Notes: generated by a model not told the origin, from the letters alone. 64,000 nucleotides of DNA from Corynebacterium hylobatis (GCF_003955685.1 NZ_RXHJ01000011.1:62001-126000); one strand, 5' to 3'. Shown: positions 54,602 to 63,778, numbered from the stretch's first letter. Numbers and translations are program-made.

Positions 54602-55018
54602 CAGCCCGGCACACCTGGGGCACACGCCGTAGATCTCGGCGTCATGCCCGGTGAGCTGGAAGTTGTTCTCCTTGGCCACCGCCCTGGCCCAGGTCTCGAC
54701 GGGGCCGCCGTCGATCTCCTCGGTGCGTCCGCACCGGGTGCACACCAGGTGGTGGTGATGGTGGGGGGAGGTGCACTGGCGGTAGAGGGTCTCGCCGGAG
54801 GCCATGTGGAGGACGTCGACGGCCTTGAGCTCGGCAAGCGACTGGAGGGTGCGGTAGACGGTGGTCAGGCCGACCTGCACGTCGCGTTCCTCGAGTTCGC
54901 CGTGGATGTCCCTGGCGGAGGCGAAGGTGTCGATCTCGGAGAGGATGTTGATCACCGCGGTGCGCTGACGGGTGTTGCGTGCGCCGACTTTGGGCACACC
55001 GGACGACAAGGGTGGCAT
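54521..55018 (-). CDS. zur: Fur-family zinc uptake regulator Zur
   Basis: 165-residue Fur-fold regulator. An N-terminal winged helix (TRQRTAVINIL ... LTTVYRTLQSL), metal-site residues SPHHHHHLVCTRCG and a second CPRCAG pair (structural zinc) are all intact. It represses zinc uptake genes when zinc is plentiful. The last 25 residues run antisense into the VIT gene by 81 bases. It lies 71 bases downstream of the ArsR-type gene, the znr-zur pair known from Corynebacterium. The start at 55018 is the first ATG. Confidence 0.93.
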   Translation of the reverse strand: MPPLSSGVPKVGARNTRQRTAVINILSEIDTFASARDIHGELEERDVQVGLTTVYRTLQSLAELKAVDVLHMASGETLYRQCTSPHHHHHLVCTRCGRTEEIDGGPVETWARAVAKENNFQLTGHDAEIYGVCPRCAGLLTDDSAEGQPQQVGDGGGPQADEQLA

Positions 55019-55089
55019 GGCCGGTTCTTTCTCAGGGCTGGGAGATGAGTATGTGTCCCATTATCCATGTCACGGGCAAGATCCGCGGG

Positions 55090-55491
55090 TCAGGCGAGGG
55101 GAGCGGTGGCAACCTGCCGGGTGTTGCGGTGTGCGATGGGCACGATGCGGGGGGAGGGCTCGCGGCGGCCGGTGGCCAGCTGCTGGCGCTCGTCGAGGGC
55201 GCGGTGGCCGATGGTGACGGCGGCGTCGATGAGCTGGGCGACCTCGGGGATGACGAGGCGGTACACGACTTCGCGGCCGCGGCGTTCAGAGTCGACGATG
55301 CCGGAGCGCTTGAGCACGCGCAGGTGCTGGCTGATCAGGGGCTGGGACTTCTCCAGGCCGTCCACGAGTTCGTGGACGAAGTGGTCCCGGACCGACAGGC
55401 GCCAGATGATCTGGACCCGGAGACGGGAATCGAGGGCGCCGATGACGGTCTCGGCGGCATCCAGATCGGTGTCCGAAAAGGTGTTCATCAC
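55090..55491 (-). CDS. ArsR-family metal-responsive regulator (ZnR-like)
   Basis: 133 residues. A winged helix-turn-helix with SQPLISQHLRVLKRSGIV (about residues 49-66) and the usual beta-wing (VDSERRGREVVYRLV) place it in the ArsR/SmtB family. In Corynebacterium glutamicum the equivalent gene (znr) is in an operon with zur and represses it at low zinc. The start is GTG 55491 or the ATG in the next codon. The C-terminal 30 residues are basic and not part of the fold. Confidence 0.9.
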   Translation of the reverse strand: MMNTFSDTDLDAAETVIGALDSRLRVQIIWRLSVRDHFVHELVDGLEKSQPLISQHLRVLKRSGIVDSERRGREVVYRLVIPEVAQLIDAAVTIGHRALDERQQLATGRREPSPRIVPIAHRNTRQVATAPLA

Positions 55492-55822
55492 AAACTCATT
55501 CTTTCGAGAGGGCTCAGATTCCCCGCTGCACGGTGATCTAGACCATAGGTTGTGCTAGTCCAGCTCTCCGGTAGTCGCATATGTGTCTCTACGTGCTGGG
55601 TTGGCGATAGTGCCGTGGTCAACTATCAGCTTAGACATTTAAGGTATCCCACTGAAACTCGACCCTTATATTCGCCTGAGGAAGACGGTTTCGGGGGGAA
55701 GTAACGGGGGAGGGAAGGGGCACCTCAACCCCACCTCAACCCCACGGCCCTGTACAGAACCCGCAACGGCTACACTCGTTGTCTGATTGACTTGTCCCCT
55801 ACCAGAGGAGTCTGAAGCCATC
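55492..55822. other. 331-base intergenic region before glyS, promoters only
   Basis: The stretch between the divergent znr and glyS genes shows no open reading frame with support. It must hold the znr-zur promoter and the glyS promoter, whose best -10 box is TACACT at 55771-55776. A tandem 11-base repeat (cacctcaaccc) lies at 55721-55742. No T-box antiterminator was recognised. Confidence 0.5.
55771..55776 (+). promoter_or_regulatory. Candidate -10 box for glyS
   Basis: TACACT lies 47 bases upstream of the glyS ATG and would give a leader of about 40 bases. The -35 region is weak. Confidence 0.4.
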
Positions 55823-57202
55823 ATGGCGTCCGTCATCGATACCGTCGTCAACCTGTGCAAGCGCCGCGGTCTGGTCTACCAGGCCGGCGAGATCTACGGC
55901 GGTTCCCGCTCTGCATGGGACTACGGTCCGCTCGGTGTCGAGCTCAAGGAGAACATCAAGCGCCAGTGGTGGCGTCACATGGTCACCGCCCGCCCCGACG
56001 TCGTCGGAGTGGACACCTCCATCATCCAGCCGCGTCAGGTCTGGGTCACCTCCGGTCACGTCGAGGTCTTCACGGACCCGCTGGTGGAGTCGCTGCACAC
56101 CCACAAGCGCTACCGCGCTGACCACCTGCTCGAGGCCTACGAGGCGAAGCACGGCCACCCGCCGGCGAACGGCCTGGCCGACATCAACGATCCGGAGACC
56201 GGCCAGCCGGGCAACTGGACCGAGCCGCGCCCCTTCTCCGGTCTGCTGAAGACCTTCCTGGGTCCGGTCGACGATGAGGAGGGTCTGCACTACCTCCGCC
56301 CGGAGACCGCGCAGGGCATCTTCGTCAACTTCAAGAACGTCATGACGTCCGCGCGCATGAAGCCGCCGTTCGGTATCGCCAACATCGGCAAGTCCTTCCG
56401 CAACGAGATCACCCCGGGCAACTTCATCTTCCGTACCCGCGAGTTCGAGCAGATGGAGCTGGAGTTCTTCGTCAAGCCGGGCACCGATGAAGAGTGGCAC
56501 CAGAAGTGGATCGACGACCGCATGGAGTGGTACGTCAACCTGGGCATCAAGCGTGAGAACCTGCGCTTCTACGAGCACGCCCAGGAGGACCTGTCCCACT
56601 ACTCCAAGCGCACCGTCGACATCGAGTACGCCTACGGCTTCACCGGCTCCAAGTGGGGTGAGCTGGAGGGCATCGCCAACCGCACCGACTATGACCTCAA
56701 GACCCACTCCGAGGGCTCCGGCGAGGACCTGTCCTACTTCGACCAGGAGTCCGGCGAGCGCTGGTACCCCTACGTCATTGAGCCGGCCGCCGGCCTGGGC
56801 CGTGCGTTCATGGCCTTCCTCGTCGACGCCTACACCGAGGATGAGGCCCCGAACTCCAAGGGTGGCGTGGACAAGCGTGTCGTGCTCAAGCTCGACCGTC
56901 GTCTGGCACCGGTGAAGGTGGCCGTGCTGCCGCTGTCGAAGAAGCCGGAGCTGGCCGGCCCGGCTGAGCACATCGCCGCGGGCCTGCGCGAGTTCTGGAA
57001 CGTCGAGTACGACACCTCCGGTGCCATCGGCCGCCGTTACCGCCGCCAGGATGAGATCGGTACCCCGTTCTGCGTGACCGTGGACTTCGACACCCTCGAG
57101 GACAACGCCGTCACCGTCCGTGAGCGCGACACCATGGAGCAGGAGCGTGTGCCGCTCGATGAGCTCCAGGGCTACCTGGCGCAGCGTCTGATCGGCTGCT
57201 AG
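55823..57202 (+). CDS. glyS: Glycyl-tRNA synthetase (alpha2 type)
   Basis: 459-residue class II synthetase. Motif 2 is near [14 protein letters not shown] and motif 3 lies in [13 protein letters not shown], and a C-terminal anticodon-binding domain follows ([10 protein letters not shown]). The first residues [24 protein letters not shown] are the family N-terminus. It is the homodimeric type rather than the alpha2beta2 enzyme. An agaggag site lies about ten bases upstream of the ATG. Two small unknown genes follow closely. Confidence 0.96.
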   Translation: MASVIDTVVNLCKRRGLVYQAGEIYGGSRSAWDYGPLGVELKENIKRQWWRHMVTARPDVVGVDTSIIQPRQVWVTSGHVEVFTDPLVESLHTHKRYRADHLLEAYEAKHGHPPANGLADINDPETGQPGNWTEPRPFSGLLKTFLGPVDDEEGLHYLRPETAQGIFVNFKNVMTSARMKPPFGIANIGKSFRNEITPGNFIFRTREFEQMELEFFVKPGTDEEWHQKWIDDRMEWYVNLGIKRENLRFYEHAQEDLSHYSKRTVDIEYAYGFTGSKWGELEGIANRTDYDLKTHSEGSGEDLSYFDQESGERWYPYVIEPAAGLGRAFMAFLVDAYTEDEAPNSKGGVDKRVVLKLDRRLAPVKVAVLPLSKKPELAGPAEHIAAGLREFWNVEYDTSGAIGRRYRRQDEIGTPFCVTVDFDTLEDNAVTVRERDTMEQERVPLDELQGYLAQRLIGC

Positions 57203-57204
57203 TC

Positions 57205-57711
57205 GTGCACTACACCAGTTGGGACCGCACCGACACGGATGCGCCCGTCCTCCTCGCTGAGGGCGGGCCGGCCGAGCTCGGCCGTTTCACCGCGGACGCC
57301 GCGACCGTTGACGGCCAGGTCTGGGGGCTCTCCTTCACGAAGGAGACCGGCGCCAGGGCCACGCTTGCCGACGGCCGCGTCCTCGACGCCCCCGGCAACT
57401 TCGGCCGCGACAAGACCATCACGGTCGATGTCGCCGGCACGAAGTACTCGCTGATCAACGAGGCCTCCACCAACTGGATCATCGAGGACGCCGCCGGCGA
57501 GAAGATCGGCCAGTTCTCCGGTGCCGGCAACGGCGTGCGGCAGTCCATCCTCGAGTTCGAGGGGGAGACCGACCTGCCCGTGGAGACCGTCGCCGGCCTC
57601 AGCTGGCTGGTCCGTCTCGTGCTGGAGTCGCGTCTGGGCCGGTCCTCGCTGGTGCTCATCGGCACGCTGATCATCATGTCCGTCATCGCGGTCCTGGCGT
57701 TCATCTTTTAG
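57205..57711 (+). CDS. Membrane-anchored beta-rich protein, possibly Tubby/LURP-like
   Basis: 168 residues from a GTG three bases after glyS. The first 130 residues alternate as beta strands (WGLSFTKETGARATLADG; WIIEDAAGEKIGQFSG), followed by one C-terminal helix (SSLVLIGTLIIMSVIAVLAFIF) that anchors it. The repeated short strands resemble LURP-one/Tubby C-terminal-like folds that bind lipids; this is a weak inference. It is coupled with the next gene. Confidence 0.65.
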   Translation: MHYTSWDRTDTDAPVLLAEGGPAELGRFTADAATVDGQVWGLSFTKETGARATLADGRVLDAPGNFGRDKTITVDVAGTKYSLINEASTNWIIEDAAGEKIGQFSGAGNGVRQSILEFEGETDLPVETVAGLSWLVRLVLESRLGRSSLVLIGTLIIMSVIAVLAFIF

Positions 57712-57715
57712 ACGC

Positions 57716-58177
57716 ATGGGCAGCGAGGAGCGGCCGGTCGGCCCCTGGACCTGGGAGGGCAACGAGCTTTTCGACGCTCACCGTTCCCGCCTCGCCGCCG
57801 TCCGCTCCGATGTCATCATCTTCGACTCCGAGCGCCTGCTCATCGAGTCCGAGCCCGGCCCCTTCCAGTTCCGGGCCCGGGCCACCACCGGCGACGGCCG
57901 TGTGTTCACCCTCGTGCAGAGCCGCATGACCGTGAGCACCCTGCTCGCCGACTGCGACGGCCGCCGCTACACCCTCCAGCGCAGCTCCGTCTGGCGCAAG
58001 GCCCGCCACATCATCGACGCCGACGGCGACATCGTCGCCCGCGTCCGCCCCCTGATCAGCGGGCGCGTGGAATTCCATCCTGGCCCCGCCGTCGCCGACC
58101 TCCCGCTTGTCGACGCCGTCTTCCTCTCCTGGGGCTGCGTCCTGGTCGACTCCCCGGTGCGGCGGCCGCGGATTTAG
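57716..58177 (+). CDS. Soluble beta-rich protein related in layout to its upstream neighbour
   Basis: 153 residues, no signal or membrane segment. Alternating strands (VIIFDSERLLIES; YTLQRSSVWRKARHIID; DIVARVRPLI) recall the upstream protein without its membrane anchor. Function unknown; a Tubby/LURP-like fold is possible. Spacing of four bases to the previous gene suggests the same transcript as glyS. The final segment (SWGCVLVDSP) is hydrophobic. Confidence 0.65.
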   Translation: MGSEERPVGPWTWEGNELFDAHRSRLAAVRSDVIIFDSERLLIESEPGPFQFRARATTGDGRVFTLVQSRMTVSTLLADCDGRRYTLQRSSVWRKARHIIDADGDIVARVRPLISGRVEFHPGPAVADLPLVDAVFLSWGCVLVDSPVRRPRI

Positions 58178-58241
58178 GGGCTGGGTGCGTGGCGGTGCGT
58201 CAGTTATTGCGCGCTGTTTTCAGCGGGACAGTTGGCCGTCA

Positions 58242-58253
58242 GAAACTCGTTTC
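58242..58253 (+). promoter_or_regulatory. Small palindrome in the toxin-antitoxin promoter
   Basis: gaaactcgtttc is a short inverted repeat about 20 bases before the -10 box of the antitoxin gene. Toxin-antitoxin operons are commonly autoregulated through such sites; this one is unproved. Confidence 0.3.
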
Positions 58254-58272
58254 GATTATTTCGTTTGTTCGG

Positions 58273-58278
58273 TAGATT
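58273..58278 (+). promoter_or_regulatory. Candidate -10 box for a leaderless antitoxin transcript
   Basis: TAGATT lies six bases before the ATG of the antitoxin gene, so the message probably starts at the initiation codon. Confidence 0.45.
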
Positions 58279-58284
58279 GGGGGC

Positions 58285-58734
58285 ATGGCACAACTAAAAG
58301 ACAGCAACGGAACAGATGTAGCGGGCACCGCTCGGAAGGCTTTGCAGCGGCTTAACCAAGTGTTGGACAGTCTTCCTGAACAGGGAACTCTCGACGTTGT
58401 CGTTGAACAGTCCGATGAAGCTATCCGCCTTCCGCGGGAAGTCGCCGCCCTGCTTCGGGAAATCCTGGTGAATGCCGCGGCCGGAAGGCATGTCGGGGTG
58501 ATGCCCATGCATGCCGAGCTAACGACTCAACAGGTGGCCGATGTTCTCAATGTGTCCCGACCACACGTAGTCAAACTCATCGACGAAGGCGTTCTGCAGG
58601 GACATAAAGTAGGAACACACCGACGTATATACGCGGCGGATGTCTATACCTACAAGCACCAGCGGGACCTGGAAGTTCGCGCTGCCGCAGATGAACTCGC
58701 TGCCCTCAACGATGAGATGGGGCTGTACGAGTGA
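58285..58734 (+). CDS. Helix-turn-helix (excisionase-type) antitoxin
   Basis: 149 residues. The region LTTQQVADVLNVSRPHVVKLIDEG (about residues 77-100) is an excisionase/MerR-type helix-turn-helix that binds DNA, and the following residues (VGTHRRIYAADVYTY) complete the fold. The N-terminal 70 residues are helical and the end is acidic. It overlaps the PIN-domain toxin gene by four bases (GTGA), the usual antitoxin-first order. Composition is less GC-rich than the housekeeping genes around it. Confidence 0.82.
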   Translation: MAQLKDSNGTDVAGTARKALQRLNQVLDSLPEQGTLDVVVEQSDEAIRLPREVAALLREILVNAAAGRHVGVMPMHAELTTQQVADVLNVSRPHVVKLIDEGVLQGHKVGTHRRIYAADVYTYKHQRDLEVRAAADELAALNDEMGLYE

Positions 58735-59285
58735 GCGGATTCACCGTTCTCTACGACGCCAATGTGCTCTACCCCAACATGCTCAGGGACATCCTCATCC
58801 GTCTCGCATCTACCGGTATTTTTCGAGCCCGATGGACTGACCAGATACTGGATGAAGTGTTCCGGAATCTTGAGACCAATCGTCCGGACCTGGATCCGGT
58901 CAAGCTTCGTAGAACTAGGCAACTCATGTGCAAAGCAGTTGATGATTGTCTCGTCACCGGTTACGAGGACCTGATCGAAGCTTTGACGCTCCCTGATCCT
59001 GATGACCGACATGTCCTGGCGGCTGCCATCCGGTGTGGTGCTCAGGTGATAGTCACCGAGAATAAACGGGATTTTCCCTCGGAGGTGTTGAACCGGTACA
59101 ACATCGAAATTCAGGGAGCGGACGAGTTCCTGTGTGATCAAATTGATCTCTTCGGTCCTCGTGTCCATCAGGCCATTACGTATGCCGCGGCCGCATTCAA
59201 GAACCCGCCCAGAACGATTGACGATGTCCTTGATGCGCTGGCAAAGTCAGGAGCACCTTCCGCTGCCGCACTGCTACGTCGCTAG
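58731..59285 (+). CDS. PIN-domain toxin (VapC-type ribonuclease)
   Basis: 184 residues. PIN acidic residues can be read: Asp in VLYDANVLYP (about residue 8), Glu in QILDEVF (about 42), Asp in LPDPDDRHVLAAAI (about 90) and a final acidic site in TENKRDF (about 110). The C-terminal 70 residues are an extra helical region as in VapC50-like proteins. It would cleave RNA and be neutralised by the upstream antitoxin. The GTG start overlaps the antitoxin gene. Confidence 0.82.
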   Translation: MSGFTVLYDANVLYPNMLRDILIRLASTGIFRARWTDQILDEVFRNLETNRPDLDPVKLRRTRQLMCKAVDDCLVTGYEDLIEALTLPDPDDRHVLAAAIRCGAQVIVTENKRDFPSEVLNRYNIEIQGADEFLCDQIDLFGPRVHQAITYAAAAFKNPPRTIDDVLDALAKSGAPSAAALLRR

Positions 59286-59336
59286 TTCTGGACGCGGCCA
59301 GGTCCCTCGCTCCACGGGTGCAGGCGACCGGTCGAC

Positions 59337-60983
59337 CTATTCCGGTGGGGCGGTGAACGGTACCGGACGGCGCAACCGCGGCCCTGAAGGTGGAGGGTAG
59401 TGCTTGGCGGCCTTCTGGTTGTTCAGCCGAAGGAATTCGGCCAGGGCCCGGTAGGCAACGAGCGTCCCGCTCTTCTCGTCCACCTTCCCGCGTTCGTGTT
59501 GTATCGCCTTCCTGTTGTCCAGAATTTTCTCCCGCACCAGCTCCAGCTCCCGACGGACCGCCTGCAGCTTCTGCTCGGCGGGGCCCTCGGACTGCTTCGT
59601 CAGTTCCCGTTCCTGTTTCTTCAACCGGAGCTCCTCTTCCACCAGGTCCTGGACAACAGAGGCCTCGGAGTCCAACCGCCAGTACCGGGAGTGCACCCAG
59701 GGGAAGATGTCTCGCCGGGACCACCGGCGCAACGATGCTGCCCGCACGGCGACATCGCGTATTCCGCAGCCGAATTTTGACGCCAGCGGGCCACCCACGA
59801 GATCCCCGAAAAATAACCACCTGGGAAAATACGCATTCGACCAGCGCGTCACCGCGAACGGGGCACCATGGTGGGCCACGAGGGCGTTGCGGGGTGACCT
59901 GCCCCCGAGGGTGTGCCACCCGTCCTCCCGGGTGTACTGACGGCTGTAGAAGACCCCACCGCGATCATCAATCGGCGGGCATTCCGGATACTCGCGTTGC
60001 GTCTTGCGTTCCTGGAACCGGGCGTTGGATCGGGAGAGCAGGAAATCCGCGTATGTCAGTGGTGAGCCGAGGGTGATGAAGTCGGTGATCAGCCAGCGCA
60101 TGCCCCGATGCCGGGACTCCACCCAGAGTGCGTGCTGGGCCTGCTGCCAGTTCTCCAGATCCTCCGGGTCCGGATCCGGGGGAAGCAGTTCGACCAGGTT
60201 GTCGAAATTGGCCGCCAGCGTGGTGGGGTAATCGTCCGGGGCCTCCGCCAGGGCCGGGTCAGGATGGCGCAGCTCGTCCCACGCCAGGCGGATCAGATCG
60301 AGGCCGATCACCGAACCCAGGCTGTGACCGACGACCACGATCCGTTCATAGGTTCCCGCATCGTGCAGGGCATGAAGAAGGCTGAGGCCCTCGGCCCGGA
60401 TCTCGTTGCGGGCCTTGAGACTGCCGGGGGCACCGGAGAGGTAGAACTTGGCGTCAGCCAGCGACCTGGTCAGGAACCCGCCGGCGAGCAGGACAACCAC
60501 CAGAGCCACGACGGCGGCGATGATGAGTATCCGGCTCAGGAGCTGGGCGCTGCCCGCGGGGAGTCCGATAAACCCCAACCAACCCCCGACGGCGGTCAGG
60601 AAGATAAGTACCAGGGCCGTCACCGCGGCCTGGAAGATGCCGATCGGCCTTCGCAGTGGCGGTTGGTGGCCCCAGAACGGACGGCGGAAGAGGAGGTCTG
60701 TGAACAGCCACCGCAGGGTGGCGAAGAGACGTCCGGCAGGGAAGTGGTGGGCCCAGTAGAACTCGAAGAAGTCGGTCTCCGGCCGCGGGTGGGAGCCGTG
60801 GCTGGAGAAGCGTCGCAGCTCGTAGTTGCTGGAGTACCGGTGGGGTTTGCTGTAGTACTCCGGAACGCCGATCCCCGCCATGAACGCACGTAGGGTGTCC
60901 ATCGGCCGTTGGTCGCCTATTCCGTGGATGAGCACCACGGCCTGGCGTTGGCGCTGTGACCTCTGCTCCCGTTGCATCTCCAT
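59337..60983 (-). CDS. Membrane alpha/beta hydrolase with C-terminal coiled coil
   Basis: 548 residues. An N-terminal hydrolase-type start (VVLIHGIGDQRP) is interrupted by two membrane helices (about residues 118-140 and 152-176). The nucleophile segment VVGHSLGSVIGLDL follows near residue 218. Residues about 450-515 are charged and helical (KKQERELTKQSEGPAEQKLQAVRREL), probably a coiled coil. The substrate is unknown; a lipase-like role at the membrane is possible. It lies 52 bases downstream of the TPM-domain gene on the same strand. Confidence 0.75.
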   Translation of the reverse strand: MEMQREQRSQRQRQAVVLIHGIGDQRPMDTLRAFMAGIGVPEYYSKPHRYSSNYELRRFSSHGSHPRPETDFFEFYWAHHFPAGRLFATLRWLFTDLLFRRPFWGHQPPLRRPIGIFQAAVTALVLIFLTAVGGWLGFIGLPAGSAQLLSRILIIAAVVALVVVLLAGGFLTRSLADAKFYLSGAPGSLKARNEIRAEGLSLLHALHDAGTYERIVVVGHSLGSVIGLDLIRLAWDELRHPDPALAEAPDDYPTTLAANFDNLVELLPPDPDPEDLENWQQAQHALWVESRHRGMRWLITDFITLGSPLTYADFLLSRSNARFQERKTQREYPECPPIDDRGGVFYSRQYTREDGWHTLGGRSPRNALVAHHGAPFAVTRWSNAYFPRWLFFGDLVGGPLASKFGCGIRDVAVRAASLRRWSRRDIFPWVHSRYWRLDSEASVVQDLVEEELRLKKQERELTKQSEGPAEQKLQAVRRELELVREKILDNRKAIQHERGKVDEKSGTLVAYRALAEFLRLNNQKAAKHYPPPSGPRLRRPVPFTAPPE

Positions 60984-61035
60984 GAGGCCATGCTATCGCC
61001 GTCAAAACTACCGGGCGGACACTTCCTGGAAAGCC

Positions 61036-63087
61036 TTAGAACGACCCGCCCCGGAAACCACCACCACCGCCGCCACCAAAACCGCCGCCCCCGCCGAAGC
61101 CCCCGCCGAAGCCGCCGCCGAATCCACCGCCGAATCCACCGCCGCCGCGGCCACCGCCGGAGAGGATCTCGTTGATGAGCATGCCTGCGACGAAGCCACC
61201 CATCCCGGAGCCACCGCCGCGGCCCTGCTGCTGGCGGCGCTGGTAGTCGTCGATGTCGGCCTGGGCCTGCCGGGAGGCACGCTTGGCGGACACAGTGGCC
61301 TGGCGCGCGGCCTCGATGGCACTGCGGGTGTCGGTGACCCGCATCTGCAGGGCCTGGGCGTGGAGGCGCTTGGCGTCGGCAAGGTAGGTGCGGGCCTGGG
61401 CCTTGACCACGCGGCCGCGGGAGGCGATGAGGTCCTCCGCGCCCTGGATGGTGGAGTTGGCGGACTGCAGCTGGTGGTCCAGGAGCTGGAGCTGGCGGGA
61501 CTGGTCGGCGGTGGTCTCGCGGACGGCGTCGAGATGCTCGTCGAGTTCGGCGTCGATGTCGGAGAGCAGGGTGTAGGCGCTCAGGGGGTCGGAGCTCTTG
61601 AGTTCGCGGGCCTGGTCGAGGGTGGTGATGGCGCGGCCGACGACGTCATCGAGCGCGGCCCAGTCGGCACGCGCGCCCTCGGACACACCGCGGCGTTTGA
61701 GGTCGCCGGCCTCACCGATCTCGCCCTCGACCTCGGCGATGAGGTCGTCAATGCCGGCCTGGGCGGTGGCGATGTGCTCGTCGGCACGCTCGATGCTGCG
61801 CAGCATGTGGTCGGCGCGTTCGATGGCGTGCTCGGAGTGGCGGATGGCCTCGACGAGTCCGCCCTGCTCACCGGCGGGGCGGGATTCCAAACCGCGGGCC
61901 TCCGCCAACGACTTCTCGGCCTCATCGAGCGCCGCTGTAGCAAGCGATACGTTGTCGTCGATGGAAGCCAGCACCTCGGGGGAGTATCGCTCGCGCAGCG
62001 CCTCCATAGTCGATTCAGCCTGGGGGAGGCGGGTGCGCACGTCGATGGTGCGCTGGGTCAGCTCGTCGATCTTGCGGTCGGCGGTGGCCAGCAGGTTGCG
62101 CATGTCGGCGAAGCTGGCGGACTCGGCGTCGAGAACCTCATCGGCCTGGCCGCAGGAGGAGATGATCTCCACGAGCATGCCGCGGCGTTCGGCCTCGGAT
62201 TCGGGGATGGAGTCGTTGAGGCGTTGCTGCAGGGCGAAGGCCTTCTGCAGGGTGGTGGTGGAGTGGTTCATCGCGCGGGTGAAGCTGCGGGTGCGCTCGG
62301 GCCCGAACTCGGCGATCGCCAGGTCCAGCTCCTCCCGGCCGAGACGGATGGACTCATCCGTGGACACCAGCTCTTCCTGGGCGAGCTGCTCGAGGGTCTC
62401 CATGGGCAGACGCGCCAGGCGCCCGGTGTCGCGGGGGTCGATCTCGCGGGAGTCCTCCAGCACGGCGGCCTCGGTCTGCTTCCGCTTGCGCCGCGAATAC
62501 GCCCAGATGCCACCGCCTGCGGTCACGGCGGCACCGGCGCCACCGGCCAGCCACGCGACGGATTCGCCGGACATCTCCCCGGAGCTGGCGGCCGCGTCGA
62601 CGGCGGCATCAGCCGCGCCGAACCAGTCGTTTTCCACCAGGAAGGGGAAGGCGGCGTCGTACATCTCGTCGCGTTCCTGATCCGACCAGTCGGAACCACC
62701 GAAGATGCCGAACTGCCGGTCCTGGGTGGCCACGGCCAGGACCGCGGTATTGCCGCCGCCGTTGAGGTCCACGGCCTGACGCGTCCACTCCTCCGGGGTC
62801 AGGTCACCGAAGCTGGGGAGGAAGACCACGAAGATCGATTTATGGGCGTCGATCTTGTACTGCTGGATCTTCTCGGTCAGATCGTTGATGTCCGCAGCCT
62901 CAAGCACCCCGGAGTGGTCGGTGACGGGTGCGGACAGACGCTCCGGCGCGATGGCGCCCGTCTGGGTGAGCTGCGCCTGTTCAACGGTGTCCAGGCCAGC
63001 GGCCAGTGGCGCGCCCCCCACGAGGACGGCGGCGGTGATCGCCGAGGCTGCGGCCAGGGTTTTTAAGCGGGGGAGCGATGGATGCAT
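61036..63087 (-). CDS. TPM-domain protein with signal peptide, membrane helix and Gly-rich tail
   Basis: 683 residues. A signal peptide (AAASAITAAVLVGGAP) and an extracytoplasmic TPM domain (about residues 45-180, with FVVFLPSFGDLTPEEW) are followed by a membrane helix (about 198-215). A long coiled-coil-like region comes next, then a Gly/Phe-rich tail (GGGFGGGFGGG) of about 40 residues. TPM domains occur in exported proteins linked to photosystem repair and membrane maintenance; the role here is unknown. The ATG at 63087 is only 24 bases from the divergent start of the next gene. Confidence 0.8.
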   Translation of the reverse strand: MHPSLPRLKTLAAASAITAAVLVGGAPLAAGLDTVEQAQLTQTGAIAPERLSAPVTDHSGVLEAADINDLTEKIQQYKIDAHKSIFVVFLPSFGDLTPEEWTRQAVDLNGGGNTAVLAVATQDRQFGIFGGSDWSDQERDEMYDAAFPFLVENDWFGAADAAVDAAASSGEMSGESVAWLAGGAGAAVTAGGGIWAYSRRKRKQTEAAVLEDSREIDPRDTGRLARLPMETLEQLAQEELVSTDESIRLGREELDLAIAEFGPERTRSFTRAMNHSTTTLQKAFALQQRLNDSIPESEAERRGMLVEIISSCGQADEVLDAESASFADMRNLLATADRKIDELTQRTIDVRTRLPQAESTMEALRERYSPEVLASIDDNVSLATAALDEAEKSLAEARGLESRPAGEQGGLVEAIRHSEHAIERADHMLRSIERADEHIATAQAGIDDLIAEVEGEIGEAGDLKRRGVSEGARADWAALDDVVGRAITTLDQARELKSSDPLSAYTLLSDIDAELDEHLDAVRETTADQSRQLQLLDHQLQSANSTIQGAEDLIASRGRVVKAQARTYLADAKRLHAQALQMRVTDTRSAIEAARQATVSAKRASRQAQADIDDYQRRQQQGRGGGSGMGGFVAGMLINEILSGGGRGGGGFGGGFGGGFGGGFGGGGGFGGGGGGGFRGGSF

Positions 63088-63111
63088 GTGACCCAGACTA
63101 CCGTCGAATAC

Positions 63112-63777
63112 ATGAAGTGGTATCTCCTCCCGGCGCTGCTGCTGCACCGCCCCGTCCGCATCCTCGTCCACGCCTATCGACGCCGCCCTCTCCCCGTCCC
63201 ACGCCCCGATCTGCTGGTGCTCGGCACCGCCCAGTATGACGGCAACCCCTCCCTCCAGCTGGTCGCCCGCCTCGACCACGCGCTTGAGCTCTGGCGCGGC
63301 GACCGCGCCGAGCACATCTACACCCTCGGCGGGAACCTCCCCGGTGACCGCTACACCGAGGCCGAGGTCTCCCGCACCTACCTGATCAAGCACGGCGTGC
63401 CGGAGGACCAGGTCACGGCCGTGCCGCAGGGCAACGACACCCGCGGTTCCTTCGAGGCCTTCCTCGCGGAGCACCAGCCCCGCAAGAGCATCGTCGTCAC
63501 CGATCCGACGCATGCGCTGCGGGCGGAGCTGATTGCGAAGCAGGCGGGTATCGACGCCCTCGCCTCACCCACCCACACCAGCCCGACGCGTTTCCCGGAC
63601 CGGTCCTGGTGGCTCGCGCTCAGCCACGAGGTCGGCGGCCTGGCGGTTGTCGACGCGTCCCGCGTCTTCGGCCGCACCGTGGGAGATAGGCTGGAAACGA
63701 TACTCCGCAGGCTGCAGGGCAGTCTGCGTCCCTCGCGCCGGACCCGACACGAGGTGCTGGCCGATAACCTGGACTGA
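63112..63777 (+). CDS. YdcF/ElyC (DUF218) family membrane protein
   Basis: 221 residues. A short hydrophobic start ([17 protein letters not shown]) is followed by the DUF218 fold: [19 protein letters not shown] and the [15 protein letters not shown] ... [14 protein letters not shown] segments. Family members act in envelope polysaccharide or vitamin metabolism; function uncertain. The ATG at 63112 avoids overlap with the divergent TPM start; an ATG at 63082 would overlap it. The stop is one base from the dgt ATG. Confidence 0.85.
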   Translation: MKWYLLPALLLHRPVRILVHAYRRRPLPVPRPDLLVLGTAQYDGNPSLQLVARLDHALELWRGDRAEHIYTLGGNLPGDRYTEAEVSRTYLIKHGVPEDQVTAVPQGNDTRGSFEAFLAEHQPRKSIVVTDPTHALRAELIAKQAGIDALASPTHTSPTRFPDRSWWLALSHEVGGLAVVDASRVFGRTVGDRLETILRRLQGSLRPSRRTRHEVLADNLD

Positions 63778-63778
63778 A

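Noticed and set aside
55721..55742. Tandem cacctcaaccc repeat as a regulatory array
   Set aside because: Only two short copies; probably chance in a GC-rich gap.
55492..55822. T-box or other riboswitch before glyS
   Set aside because: No T-box core or specifier structure could be recognised in the leader.
60880..63066. 728-codon plus-strand open frame opposite the TPM-domain gene
   Set aside because: Shadow of the minus-strand gene; no signal peptide, domain or ribosome site.
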